64,000 nucleotides of DNA from Silene conica (GCA_029255685.2 CM055311.2:18436952-18500951); one strand, 5' to 3'; shown: positions 1 to 11,432, counted from the first letter of the stretch. The notes: a model not told the origin generated them from the letters alone. Numbers and translations are program-made.

Positions 1-41
1 GTCGAACTCGAAAACCATTTCCTTTATGTAGCTCCTGCCAA

Positions 42-944
42 ATGGGTAAACACACTAAACTTTCATTTAATAAGTCTTTGTCTCATACGCTATGTCCCTT
101 TGATATCATACATACTGACTTGTGGTTTTCACCTGTAGCAAGCACGAACGGTCACCGTTATTATGTCCTATTTCTCGATGACTTTACTAATTTCTTATGG
201 ACATTTCCTCTTACTCAAAAATCACAAGTTTATGATATTTTTACCACATTCCATAACATGATAAAGACCCAATTTCACCGTCACATAAAAACTTTGCAGT
301 GTGATAATGGAAGAGAGTTTGATAACACCCCTCTACATAAATTGTTTAGTGCTCAAGGAATGCTTTTCCGGTTCTCGTGTCCTCACACTTCACCCCAAAA
401 TGGTAAGGCTGAGCGAAAAATACGAACTCTTAATAACATTGTTCGCACCCTCCTTCTCCACGCTCATTTACCACCCAATTTATGGCACCATGCCCTTGCC
501 ATGGCCACATACATTCACAACATCCTACCAAGCAAGGCCAACCACCAGATATCTCCTACCTCAAGCCTCTATCTTCGTAATCCCTCTTACAGCCACCTAC
601 GTATTTTCGGTTGTCTATGTTACCCACACATCCCACCTACAACCATTCATAAACTTGCCCCAAGAACAACCCCTTGCGTATTTTTAGGCTACCCAACATC
701 GCACCGTGGATATAAGTGCCTCGACCTAGTCACAAAGAAAATCATCATATCCCGTCATGTCACGTTTGATGAAACCGTATTTCCGTTTGTTACTCATCAA
801 ACCATGACCCCTGCCTCTTATACCTTTCATAAAAGTGACCCCTCCCCTTATATCCAACACCAACTACTTAATCCCTCCCTAGCACCAAACCCCCTGGTGC
901 ACACCCCCGTGACCAGCCCTCCCACTTCGCCAGTGACATCCTAG
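42..944 (+). pseudogene. copia integrase domain (polyprotein fragment)
   Basis: This is the integrase catalytic core of a copia polyprotein, which inserts element cDNA into the genome. Counting from the first Met at 42, the acidic triad is visible as D26 (HTDLW), D88 (CDNG) and E124 (NGKAERK). The spacing is DD35E, as expected for an rve domain. The region after residue 240 is the Pro/Ser/Thr-rich linker that normally joins integrase to reverse transcriptase. The frame stops at a TAG (942-944) inside that linker, and the same frame continues as 957-1154. The true protein start is upstream, because copia integrase is cleaved from a larger polyprotein. Presumed inactive in this copy. Confidence 0.92.
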
Positions 945-1137
945 GTTACCTCACCCGTGGGTAACCCTACCCACACACCCCTGCTCTCCCCTGCCCAGAG
1001 TACTGCGACTACACCCACCACGACTCCCGTAGTCTCCCCTGTCCCGAGCCCCGCGAGCACACCTAATTCTACCCCTGTCCAATCACCCGCTAGTAGCCCA
1101 CCACAACAAATTTACCTCTCCTCAGTCCTCACCTCAA

Positions 1138-2763
1138 ATGGCTACCCGTGCTAAGCATGGGATATACAAGCCCAAAACAATCTTCGATCTCTGTGCCACA
1201 AACCTTTCGCCCATACCCAAATGCCCAATCAACGCCCTCCAAGACCCGAATTGGAATCGTGCCATGAAAGATGAGTACGATGCTCTCATTAAGAATAATA
1301 CTTGGGTTCTTGTGCCTCGACCCTCTGATGTCAATATAACGCGTTGTATTTGGTTATTTAAACATAAATTTAAACCTAATGGTGACTTGGAGCGATACAA
1401 AGCTCGTCTTGTGGTTAATGGCAGGTCTCAACAGGTCGGCGTCGATTGCGATGAAACATTCAGTCCGGTGGTCAAGCCCGCTACAATCCGCACTGTACTC
1501 AGCCTTGCTGTTTCTAAAAATTGGTCACTTCACCAACTCGACGTAAAGAATGCTTTCTTACATGGTCACCTTGCCGAGACGGTCTATATGCATCAGCCAC
1601 CCGGCTTTCGGGACCACTCTCACCCTGATCATGTCTGCCTCTTAAAAAAATCTTTTTACGGTCTTAAGCAGGCACCACGGGCCTGGTACCAACGCTTTGC
1701 AAACTATGTCTCTACCATTGGTTTCATTCACAGCAAGTGCGATAATTCACTATTCATATACAGTGACAGTAACCAACTTGCTTATCTCCTCTTATATGTT
1801 GATGATATCATTCTTGCCACTTCAACAGATAGTCTTCGGGTTCAAATCATGTCCCTCCTTCGCTCCGAATTCGCTATGACTGACCTGGGTCCGTTAAATT
1901 TTTTCTTGGGAGTAGCGGTTATCCGACATTCGAAGGGCTTATTCTTACATCAACATAAATATGCTCAGGAAATTATTGCAAGAGCAAAAATGGCTTCCTG
2001 TAAACCATCTTTTACACCAGCCGACACCAAAGCAAAATTAAGTGCCAACGGCGGTAATCCAGTATCTGACCCGGCTCTCTATCGCAGCCTTGCGGGTGCA
2101 TTACAATATCTCACCTTTACTAGACCGGATATATCCTATGCCATCCAACAGATATGTTTTTTTATGCATGACCCGCGCGAGGCTCATTTTGGCGCACTTA
2201 AACGCATAATACAATATATACAGGGAACTTCTCATTATGGGTTACATATCAACAAAACAGCCCCTGCCACCCTCACGGCTTACTCGGATGCCGACTGGGG
2301 TGGGTGCCCTGACTCTCGTCGTTCAACCTCCGGTTACTGCGTTTACCTTGGTCAAAATTTATTATCTTGGTCCTCAAAACGACAAGCCACCGTCTTACGT
2401 TCCAGCGTCGAGGCCGAGTACCGCGGAGTTGCAAATGTAGTCGCTGAATCATGTTGGCTCCGAAACTTACTACTCGAGCTCAAGGTTCCAATAAAACGAG
2501 CCACAATTGTGTACTGTGACAATGTTTCAGCCGTCTACCTATCGGGAAATCCAGTAAACCATCAACGAACTAAGCATATTGAACAAGACATACACTTTGT
2601 TCGGGAAAAAGTTGCACTAAATGAAGTTCAAGTACGTCATGTCCCATCCCGATATCAATTTGCCGATGTCTTCACAAAAGGACTCCCTAAAATTTTGTTC
2701 GATGACTTCCGTTCCAGTCTCAACATCGGCTCACCTCCCGTTTCGACTGCGGGGGCGTATTAG
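1138..2763 (+). pseudogene. copia reverse transcriptase and RNase H (RE1-like)
   Basis: The RVT_2 reverse transcriptase spans about residues 55-300, with the catalytic YVDD at 220-223 (DNA 1795-1806). Copia RNase H runs from about residue 380 (YSDADWGG) through the Glu of SSVEAEYRG and the Asp of YCDN. The 541-residue frame is open throughout. It is in a different frame from the linker ORF at 957-1154, so a 1-nt indel near 1105-1137 separates RT from integrase. The ATG at 1138 is only the first Met of the open frame, and the open reading continues 5' of it. The stop (2761-2763) falls within the first bases of the 3' LTR, as is common for small copia elements. Confidence 0.92.
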
Positions 2764-2883
2764 AATATATTATTAAATATAATTATTCCTTGTAATTATT
2801 CTGTTTCCTAAAACTAATCCTAGGCGTTACTAATGATATGGGATTGATTCCCTTAGTTATTGACTTCCCATATATCATGGGAA
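2758..2883 (+). repeat. 3' LTR of the first copia element, left part
   Basis: The sequence directly after the purine tract GGGGGCG begins TATTAGAATA, where copia LTRs of this type usually start TGTTAGAATA. The initial G appears mutated to A. The LTR is cut by the insertion at 2884 and resumes after 9953. The partner 5' LTR is outside the window, so the boundaries are inferred. Confidence 0.6.
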
Positions 2884-3875
2884 TGTTGGGGCTGGTGTCC
2901 TTGACAATTAAGTACAATGACTTATTAAATCTCTTTAAGGATCACAAGGGCATACTTCAGTATTATTATCAGTTGATCCACGTTTATCAATAACGGTTGG
3001 CTTGCTAGATAAGTTTGACGTTATTGTCATACGGATGGCGGTGATCAACTGGTCCCTATACGTCACACCTATAGGACACGTTTGAGAGATGTGAAGGTAT
3101 GAAAGTACAGTCACATTTATGCCGGATACGACTAAACAGTTAGTCAGAGGTATTGGCTATTAAATTAGTCAATAAGATGTTGAGATTATTATTTAATACG
3201 GATTAAATGATTTTAGCTAATACGGATTACATGTTTAATTCGTAAAATTAAATATAAGCAGTTATATTTAATTACATATTGATTTCGCGTATTAATATAA
3301 ACAGTTATATTAATTTGGGTAATTATACAATATCGCAATTTTATCAGACCATTATTAATACATCGACTGCATTAATATCTGAAAACACGAGTGCGATTTA
3401 TAAATAAAACCCGCGAAAAATATTTAGCAAATCGGGTCGAATCACGCAAAGGAATAAGGTAAGAGTGGAGAAAGCCCACTCTCACCCCAATTCGGCCGAC
3501 CCACCCGAGTACTACATAAGGAGAGTCATTCTCCTTATGTCAGGGACTGGTAATTGAAAAATCACACAATTAGGGTTTTTGAGAGCATTCTTCTCCCAAA
3601 AACTCAGATCTCACATCTAAAACCTCAAAAAGCTCTCCCCATATTGCAAGGCAATTGGAGAGTATTTTCTAGCACACGCGGCATCATCTCAATCAAGTCT
3701 TGGGTGCAAGTTATAGGAGAGAATTTACTTTAATTCCTGTTCTTAGGCCAATTCAAGCAAGGACCCAAGGTTGTATTCTTTTCATGTTTTTATTCATCTT
3801 ATGACCATATTCACAACTGTAAATTTCATTATAATCCTTCACGTTTTAGGGCGAATACATGCTTTATTCCCTACA
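2884..3875 (+). repeat. 5' LTR of second copia element
   Basis: The LTR runs from TGTTGGGG to CCCTACA and is paired with 8962-9953. It contains an imperfect inverted-repeat core at 2969-3054 whose arms are TCAGTTGATC and GATCAACTGG. The core recurs in the other large LTRs of this window. Confidence 0.96.
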
Positions 3876-3877
3876 AG

Positions 3878-3891
3878 TGGTATCAGAGCCA
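3878..3891 (+). other. Primer-binding site (tRNA iMet)
   Basis: TGGTATCAGAGCCA begins two bases after the 5' LTR. It complements the 3' end of plant initiator methionine tRNA, the usual copia primer. Confidence 0.92.
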
Positions 3892-3967
3892 AGGCCATGA
3901 AATTTTTACTTTTGTGTTTTTCATATGTTTTATTTAAAAATTTTGAAAAATCGTTTCTGTCGCTGTG

Positions 3968-4335
3968 TCGGTCGGTCGACCCCTAGTTGCGGTCGGTCGA
4001 CCGCCTCCCGCATAGGTTTTCTGTTTTTTCGGCAGTTTCTCTTTTGCATAATCGATCTTGTTTTCGATTCCTGTTTACATATTGTTAATTAATCGATATT
4101 CTTGACAATATGTGAACCCTAATTGCTGTTTATTTTGATTTACGCGTTTTGAATCAAAGGTTAAAACTTGTTTTGTTTGAAAGTACAGCAATTTCGCGTT
4201 TTCAGAAACTCGTCTTGGTAATTTGTGGTCGGTCGACCTGTTTATTGGGTCGGTCGACCACCCTGCAGTTACAGGAATAAAAAAAAAAAAATTATGTCAG
4301 GAGGTCGATCGACCTGTTTATTGGGTCGGTAGACC
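3968..4335 (+). repeat. Cluster of six GGTCGGTCGACC-like palindromes in the leader
   Basis: Copies lie at 3970-3981, 3991-4002, 4227-4238, 4248-4259, 4303-4314 (GGTCGATCGACC) and 4324-4335 (GGTCGGTAGACC). Each 12-mer is a near-perfect palindrome around TCGA. Two pairs share the spacer TGTTTATTGG, indicating a local duplication of about 76 bp. They sit in the untranslated leader of the copia element, and their role is unknown. Confidence 0.85.
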
Positions 4336-5191
4336 TCTTTCCTGTAACAGTCGTTTTATTTTCGGAAAATAACTTGTTTTTATTTTCCCTTGGCCCAAAG
4401 TAATATGCTATATACGGAAATAGTGTATTATTTTTGTGAAACGGTTCACTCTCGTATGATACATATTATTTTAAAACGGTTTAAGATAATGGATTATAAA
4501 CTTATTAAAATTAAAGTGGTTAAAACAGTATAATCACATAATTTTAATCCCGTAAAGGTGGTTTGGTAAAATTTGTTAATCATAATAACAGTATTATGTC
4601 ATGTATAAATTTTAATTTAGTTGATGCATTTTATTTATCGTCTTGTTGAATGCCTTGTGAATGCTTTCTATAACGTATTTATTTTTACAAACGGTTGTAA
4701 CTTAGTGTGGCCTTAGTAGATTGTGTTACCGTAATGATGGAACACGGTCTTGCTTGTAATTTTGAGATCTTGTATCTTCGTTTTGGGTTTTTGCCATGTA
4801 ATTACTTTTGTATTTAAATTAGAATGTAAATAGGGTTATATTTGCAATTTAAATTAGTAATTTTGTGAAGACCAAAGACGGAGACCGGATACTCACTCCC
4901 GCTGCAAGGACCAAGATGGAACATCAAGACAAGCTTCTAGGGTCCAACGGTGGATTCCAAGTTGTTTTATGTTTATTTTGGTAGGATAGGCCACACTAGG
5001 ACTTTTATTTACGTTTATCGCATTTATTTTATGCTTTCATCGATAATAGCTTGCATCATATTCCGCCTAAAACCAAACCACCTATAACATGCCTGAAAAC
5101 TGACTCATGTAGAGGTTACGCGTTAGTTTTCTGTGACAATACAGATGTCACATGTCAATTGCAAAGCCATCACTTTATTTCATTCATTCAC

Positions 5192-5768
5192 TGTAACTCC
5201 CCAAGAGTATTATATGAGTTTGTGTGGAGATTTGTCCCACATCGGTAGATTGAGAGGCTTGTGATATGTTTATAATAGCTCCCACCCACCACTTAGTAAC
5301 AAGGCCTTGTGCTTTTGGGCTTAAGTGAGGACAAATAATGGGCCCAAAGGCATACCTCTCATCTTATTGAAGGTGTGTTACGACGGTGGCGGGTCGGGTT
5401 GTTACAAATGGTATCAGAGCGACCCTGCGACCGTGTGGTGAGCCTGTGGTCGGGAGTACCCGGGTCACACACCTAGCAGGGGAGGATTCTGGCCCTGGTT
5501 GTGGTCAAGTTTGAGGCACAACGAGGACGTTGTGTTCTTTAAGTGGGGGAGTTTGTAACTCCCCAAGAGTATTATATGAGTTTGTGTGGAGATTTGTCCC
5601 ACATCGGTAGATTGAGAGGCTTGTGATATGTTTATAATAGCTCCCACCCACCACTTAGTAACAAGGCCTTGTGCTTTTGGGCTTAAGTGAGGACAAATAA
5701 TGGGCCCAAAGGCATACCTCTCATCTTATTGAAGGTGTGTTACGACGGTGGCGGGTCGGGTTGTTACA
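5192..5768 (+). mobile_element. TRIM element (miniature LTR retrotransposon), intact
   Basis: Two identical 215-bp direct repeats (5192-5406 and 5554-5768), each starting TGTAACTCCCC and ending GGGTTGTTACA, enclose only 147 bp. The internal part begins AA then TGGTATCAGAGC (5409-5420, a tRNA-iMet primer site) and ends with the purine tract AAGTGGGGGAG (5541-5551). It is flanked by a perfect 5-bp duplication TTCAC (5187-5191 and 5769-5773). No coding capacity exists, so movement must depend on enzymes supplied in trans. The zero LTR divergence indicates a very recent insertion into the leader of the copia element. The LTR carries TCCCACATCGG, a motif I recall from other plant TRIMs, but no 5S rRNA boxes, so it is not Cassandra. 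Confidence 0.96.
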
Positions 5769-6261
5769 TTCACGCATATGCTAGATATTAGTTCACTTAA
5801 AATGGATAAATAAAAGTTGATGGGGTCTTCCTCGTATAACCAAAAATTGAGAATAGTCTTTAAAAATCAGACTCCCATGAATCCCTTCTTCGTCGGTAGG
5901 CATAATATGACCCCTTCTACGTCGGGTAAGTGGGAACAGATGATTTATTTTATCTCAACATCATGGTCACTCGATATTATCTAGCGACTGAGATGGACTA
6001 ATAGATAGGATTTACGGAAATCTATCGACCAAGAGTTCCAACGGTGGAATTAGCCAAGTTGTGGGCTTATCAATATACGGAAATTGAGTCTTGGGATCGT
6101 TTATATAATTCTTGAGGGAGATCAATTATATAAATGCATGAGTCTACGAGTTTAAATACAATTTAAAATAGACTTAAATCACAACGATGAGTTGCTTATA
6201 TGGTTTTGTTTTATCTTCTTTTCAGTGTAGAACACGTTCAAATTAAACTGTTGTATAACTA

Positions 6262-7169
6262 ATGGCTGGTGAAGACCCAATGCCAAGTGCCAAGCTAGCA
6301 CGTGAATCCTGGCTAAAAGCCTTCATGGACTCCATGAATCAGTCTACTAGACTGAGGAATGATGGGTCAAACTTCTCTGACTGGGAGGCAGCACTACGGA
6401 ATGCTGCCATTGCTGACGGAAAGCTCAAGTACTTAACTGAGCCCATTCCGGCACACCCAGGAACTGGAGCTAGAGCTAACGAAGTTCACGCTCATAGCGA
6501 CTTCGTCATGGAAGCGGGTGCGATAAAGAACGTACTCATCTATGCAATGGAATCCAATTTGTAAAGACGCTTCATAACCGATGGTGCAAACAAGATTTTC
6601 ACCACGCTCACTAACGAATTCTCAAAGGCTCCGAGAATCGTTTCTTATGAGCATACTTGTCGCTTCTTTGAGGCGAAACTCCAGAAGGGCCAAGCGGTTA
6701 GCCCACATATTCTCAACATGATTGAGAATATCGAGAAACTGGAGGCCCTAAACTGCAAGATCAGTGAGAACATAATCGTTGATCGAATGCTTCATTCGCT
6801 TCATGATGGGTTCGCCCTCTTAGGGCCAACTATTACATGAACGACATGAAGAAGACTCCTCATGAGCTCCACTCCCTTCTCGTACAGACCGAGAAGGATC
6901 TGAAATTAAGTGGGAGCGTGAAGCAAGATGTTCTCATGATCTCCAGTAAGGGTAAGGGTAAGGGTAAAGCTAAAGCTCAGGGCGACCTAACAGTAGGCAA
7001 GCCCAAATTTAAGAAGTCAGGATTTACTAAGAGTGGGCCAGGTGAGTCGAGCAACTCACAGGGCAAAACAAAGAGCAAGGATACTAGCATGGAATGCCAC
7101 CATTCGTTCGATCAGTCGAGGAACCATGTCTCTATATCAAGTCGAGTGGGAGCAAGATTGTCTTCCTAG
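6262..7169 (+). pseudogene. copia gag, broken (second element)
   Basis: The reading starts MAGEDPMPSAK and is clearly homologous to the intact gag at 44229-45137. Shared blocks include the NFSDWEAAL region, the AIKNVLI helix, the APRIVSYE block and the IIVDRMLHSL block. The frame is broken by a TAA at 6562-6564 and by a 1-nt loss near 6820. It then continues as 6837-7169 with the Lys/Gly-rich stretch that precedes the zinc knuckle. The zinc knuckle itself is missing, because a deletion near 7085-7120 joins gag directly to the middle of reverse transcriptase. Gag normally builds the cytoplasmic particle, and this copy cannot. Confidence 0.88.
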
Positions 7170-8099
7170 TACTGTATGTCGATGACATACTCTTGATTGG
7201 GAATGACATACCTCTCCTTTCTTCGGTTAAAGCATGACTGAAAAACCATTTCCAGATGAAAGATCTGGGAGAGGCACAAAGAATTTTGGGCATCCGTATC
7301 AACAGGGATAGATCACGACGGATGTTGTCTCTCAGTCAGGAGTCTTACATAGATAAGATTCTAGAGAGATTCAGCATGACGAACTCCAAGAAAGGGTTCC
7401 TTCCTATGACTACTGGGCTTCACTTGAGCAAGTCTCAAGAAGCTAAGACATTGGAAGAGAAAGAGCGCATGAGTCGGATTCCTTATGCTTCGGCAATAGG
7501 ATCGATCATGTATGCCATGATATACACACGTCCAGACGTTGCATATGCATTGAGTATGACAAGTCGATTTCAAGCTCATCCAGGTGAACAACACTGGATG
7601 GCCTGAAAAACATTCTTAAGTACCTACGGAGGACTAAAGATTGGGGATTGACTTACGGAGGCGACTCGACGCTCTGCGCCACGGGTTACGCAGATGCTAG
7701 CTTCCAAACGGATCGAGATGACTCGAAATCTCAGTCTGGATTCGTTTTTACTCTTAAAGGCGCTGCTGTCAGCTGGAAAAGTTCTAAACAGAGTGTTACA
7801 GAAGATTCTACTACTGAGTCCGAGTACTATGCCGCCTCGGAAGCAGCTAAGGAAGCAATATGGATGCGTCAATTCTTACAAGGACTCTCAGTAGTGCCTA
7901 GTTCGAATGACCCAATCACTGTTTATTGTGATAATAAAGGTGCCATCTAATCAGAGATTACGTGGAGCAAAAGGAGATTTTCATTGATAAGATCGCTACG
8001 GATGACAACATAGCTGATCCTCTCACAAAAGCATTACCACGTGATAAACATGAAGGGCACATTCATTCCATGGGAATTAGATGTGTTCCTAAGTTGTAG
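7086..8099 (+). pseudogene. copia pol remnant: RT C-terminal half, RNase H, C-terminus
   Basis: After the deletion junction, the catalytic YVDD lies near 7168-7179. It is followed by the RT thumb and connection (7256-7606, stop at 7604-7606) and RNase H (7648-7950, with YADASFQT, the Glu of ESEYYAAS and YCDN). A further small deletion follows YCDNKGAI at about 7950. The usual copia C-terminus (NIADPLTKALPRDKHEGH) then ends at the stop near 8097-8099. Protease, integrase and the RT fingers are absent. At least three stops or deletions make this inactive, so the element could only have moved in trans or decayed after insertion. Confidence 0.9.
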
Positions 8100-8961
8100 T
8101 ACTCTTTTATGAATTCATGTAATAATTCATTTCCTCGTGTACTCTATTCAACCTCATTGTTATGATATATAATGTTTTGTTTTTCATGTGGAATTGTACG
8201 CCAATTTTGAACACCACAAAGTGAACTGAATAACATTACATCGTTTTAGTCCTTGATTACCCACTTGAGCTGATAACTCAGATAATCATTTTGTGACGTT
8301 GGTTGATGGTGGGTTCAACGAGCCATAAGTCACACGGCTGACTGACCAATCACAAAGGCGAGTTATACGGATATCTCGTAGGATACCCCGTGACAACGTT
8401 ATGGAGTCCTAAATGTTTTCTAACATTGGGTGCCAGGTCGTGGATAGGACCTCCATAGTGTTCCTTAGAGTCGATTCTTTTGACTTTCAACTGTCTCTTG
8501 AGATTAAGGCAGATTTTGGGTAACTTTGGTTTCTTTCCCACGGTCATCGTAACAGGGGCCAAGAGGATTTTTTCTGGGTTATTTCATGCTGCGCGATATC
8601 GGCAAGATTCGAGTTGAGGGAAATATCCAAACCCTTATCAGGATTTTATCATTTCTCAGGGACACTCGAGGAGTAGTAACTGAAATGCATGGCCATGCTC
8701 GAATACAGATTCGTTTTATCAGTTAAGTTACTCTCTAGTCGGGGAAACCACTCTTGATACAGATCGCTTGTGAGATACGACCTTTGCGAATGCGGATTTG
8801 CAAATTGTCTTACATTGAGTGGGAGAAATTTTAAAAGGATATGAGAATCGGTTATCGCACCTACACTTGTACGGACAAGTGGGAGTTTGTTGGAGCTTGT
8901 GTCCTCCACATGTAGTGTGATAACGTCATTGCACATACCCTTGTACGGACAAGTGGGAGAT
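8100..8961 (+). other. 3' untranslated part of second copia element, ending in PPT
   Basis: No gene is seen. The region ends with the purine-rich CAAGTGGGAGATT abutting the 3' LTR. A near copy of that tract, ACAAGTGGGAGTTTGTTGG, occurs 72 bp upstream (about 8876-8894). It is followed by LTR-like TGTTGG sequence, suggesting a small duplication around the plus-strand primer. Confidence 0.7.
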
Positions 8962-9953
8962 TGTTGGGGCTGGTGTCCTTGACAATTAAGTACAATGACT
9001 TATTAAATCTCTTTAAGGATCACAAGGGCATACTTCAGTATTATTATCAGTTGATCCACGTTTATCAATAACGGTTGGCTTGCTAGATAAGTTTGACGTT
9101 ATTGTCATACGGATGGCGGTGATCAACTGGTCCCTATACGTCACACCTATAGGACACGTTTGAGAGATGTGAAGGTATGAAAATACAGTCACATTTATGC
9201 CGGATACGACTAAACAGTTAGTCAGAGGTATTGACTATTAAATTAGTCAATAAGATGTTGAGATTATTATTTAATACGGATTAAATAATTTTAGCTAATA
9301 CGGATTACATGTTTAATTCGTAAAATTAAATATAAGCAGTTATATTTAATTAAATATTGATTTCGCGTATTAATATAAAAAGTTATATTAATTTGGGTAA
9401 TTATACAATATCGCAATTTTATCAGACCATTATTAATACATCGACTGCATTAATATCTGATAACACGAGTGCGATTTATAAATAAAACCCGCGAATAATA
9501 TTTAGCAAATCGGGTCGAATCACGCAAAGGAATAAGGTAAGAGTGGAGAAAGCCCACTCTCACCCCAATTCGGCCGACCCACCCGAGTACTACATAAGGA
9601 GAGTCATTCTCCTTATGTCAGGGACTGGTAATTGAAAAATCACACAATTAGGGTTTTTGAGAGCATTCTTCTCCCAAAAACTCAGATCTCACATCTAAAA
9701 CCTCAAAAAGCTCTCCCCATATTGCAACGCAATTGGAGAGTATTTTCTAGCACACGCGGCATCATCTCAATCAAGTCTTGGGTGCAAGTTATAGGAGGGA
9801 ATTTACTTTAATTCCTGTTCTTAGGCCAATTCAAGCAAGGACCCAAAGTTGTATTCTTTTCATGTTTTTATTCATCTTATGACCATATTCACAACTGTAA
9901 ATTTCATTATAATCCTTCACGTTTTAGGGCGAATACATGCTTTATTCCCTACA
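8962..9953 (+). repeat. 3' LTR of second copia element
   Basis: It is 992 bp, the same length as the 5' LTR. Its core inverted repeat is at 9047-9132. It is followed by the target duplication GGGAA. Confidence 0.96.
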
Positions 9954-10038
9954 GGGAATTAGGAGCCAATCAAGGAAGCTCACTATGTATATATTGTACG
10001 CTGTTTATATGAAAACATAAGGGAAAATATATCTTTCA
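9954..10038 (+). repeat. 3' LTR of the first copia element, right part
   Basis: It begins with the second copy of the 5-bp duplication GGGAA and ends at ATCTTTCA, a plausible LTR end in CA. Together with 2758-2883 it gives a short LTR of about 205 bp. The right limit is a guess, because the partner LTR is not in view. Confidence 0.45.
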
Positions 10039-10092
10039 ATGTTATCGCCAATAATTTTGTTTAGTTATAGATGGATTTTAATAAATGTGATG

Positions 10093-10391
10093 TACTCCCT
10101 CCTATTCATAATAACCTTCACTTTTTTTTTTCGTCAATTCACAATACATTCCTTATTTCCTTTTTTGGTAAAATTTTATATATATTTTAATCACCTCACT
10201 CCACCACAATACCCAAAATACTCATACTTTATACTTATTTTTATCACCTTACTCACAATAATACCCCCACAATACTCACCCTCTCTCTCCAATCACCTCA
10301 CCTCACAACAATATTTATGCTTATTTTAATCAAACCCTTAAATTTTGTGTCAATGTCGAATAGGGAGGGTTACCACGAATAGGAGGTAGTA
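10093..10391. mobile_element. Stowaway-like MITE (copy 1)
   Basis: The 299-bp element is bounded by TA and has terminal inverted repeats of about 27 bp. The left end starts CTCCCTCCTATTCATAATAAC, and the right end reads GAATAGGGAGGG...GAATAGGAGGTAG. It has no coding capacity. A second copy of the same family is at 54714-55001. Open frames across it are low-complexity artefacts. Confidence 0.85.
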
Positions 10392-10573
10392 TATAATATG
10401 AATCAAAAAGTGTAATTTAAAATAGGCATGGTTTATTGTAAAGTCAAATATCTATAACCCTTATAAATGTGTGAACTTACCCTTAAGGGTGAATAGTAGA
10501 GCAGTACCCCATGAGTGAAGCACGTGATGAGCAGTCAGCTACTTGTCTTCTTCCTCCACCTTTCTCTTTTTAT

Positions 10574-10750
10574 GCGGGGAAGTGGTAAATGACCCCCTTA
10601 AGTTTGCTAGAATGTGATAATAACCCCCGTGACTTTCATTTAGAGTAAATAACCCCCTTAACTTTACCATAAGGTGAAATTAAACACTTTCTAATTTTCC
10701 GGTCAAAATCTCGCCGGATTTTCAATTTCTCACCAATTTCTCATATTAAT
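10574..10750 (+). repeat. Left TIR of MULE-like element
   Basis: It is the inverted partner of 24167-24338. An imperfect 20-bp-scale periodicity of AATAACCCCC blocks is seen inside it. Confidence 0.85.
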
Positions 10751-11196
10751 TGTATATGTTATATATATATATATATATATATACTTAAAATATATACATC
10801 AATTACTTTTAAATTGATAGTTATATATCTCCTTCTACCCTAATTTTTATATCTTCCTGAACCTTCATCTATCCAGTTCTAAACCTCTTGCTTTGATTGT
10901 TATCATGTCTGTACGCTCTCTGTCTCCGTCTTCGCCTTCATTTGTACGCTCTCTTAAAGGTAAACAATAACCTTCTCTGTCTTTAATTTCTTTGAATCTA
11001 CTGCAGTTCATTTGTTGTATATAATTAGGGTTTAAAAACCTGTCAAATTCAAAACAAGAGAAATTAGATATTTCGATAAATTATTAAGCATTTAGGTTTT
11101 TTTTGTTGAAAGGTAAGTAATATATATCAAAAACCAAAGTATAATATACAAGGAGATACTATATCAATACAAAAATCCAAATACTAGTCCTGCCTT

Positions 11197-11432
11197 GTGA
11201 GTACTTCGTCGAAGGCTGCATCAACCACTCTGAAGTACCTGCTTCGTTTGCTACAGCCAGACTCACGTGAATTCTTGCCAAAATGCTCAAAATTCCTGCC
11301 AAATCAAAGTGAATTCTTGCCAAAATGCTTAAAATTCCTGCCAAATCAAAGGCATCATGATAGCTGCCAAAAATTATGCCAGCCCCCTAATACTTTGCTA
11401 AAACATGAGAATGGGGAAGGTAAGAGAAAAAC
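11197..11432 (+). pseudogene. MULE-like transposase C-terminal exon, 5' part (split by hAT)
   Basis: An open frame runs through the 42-bp repeats and ends KHENGEGKRKT at the hAT insertion. Removing the hAT element and one 8-bp duplication joins this frame, without a shift, to THTYRICKSGKQLCSKC at 23339. Function beyond the knuckle cannot be read, and the transposase catalytic core is absent. Confidence 0.6.
11268..11351 (+). repeat. Two tandem 42-bp repeats
   Basis: The unit starting GTGAATTCTTGCCAAAATGC occurs twice in direct succession (11268-11309 and 11310-11351). It encodes a repeated Glu-Phe-Leu-Pro-Lys-Cys segment in the frame that leads into the zinc-knuckle exon. Confidence 0.85.

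Larger units (their letters stand above)
1..2763 (+). mobile_element. Ty1/copia retrotransposon, 3' part (5' end outside window)
   Basis: Integrase, reverse transcriptase and RNase H follow each other in copia order, ending at a polypurine tract (2751-2757) and the start of a 3' LTR at 2758. Gag, protease and the 5' LTR lie to the left of the window. The polyprotein is broken by a TAG at 942-944 and by a frameshift near 1105-1137, so this copy is not autonomous. The 3' LTR is interrupted at 2883 by a second copia element. Confidence 0.93.
2884..9953 (+). mobile_element. Second Ty1/copia element, complete but defective, nested in the first
   Basis: Two 992-bp direct repeats (2884-3875 and 8962-9953) both begin TGTTGGGG and end CCCTACA. 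They are flanked by a perfect 5-bp target duplication GGGAA (2879-2883 and 9954-9958). A primer-binding site matching initiator Met tRNA follows the 5' LTR, and a purine tract precedes the 3' LTR. Inside are a broken gag, and a pol from which protease, integrase and the first half of RT have been deleted. By eye the LTRs differ at about ten positions (~1%), so insertion is recent. A TRIM is nested in the leader. Confidence 0.96.

Noticed and set aside
5192..5768. TRIM as a Cassandra element
   Set aside because: Cassandra LTRs contain 5S rRNA promoter boxes, and none of that sequence is present here.
10039..10329. 96-residue open frame
   Set aside because: It lies across a Stowaway-like MITE and is Phe/Ile/Pro-rich low-complexity translation. 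The second MITE copy (54573-54992 frame) gives the same artefact.
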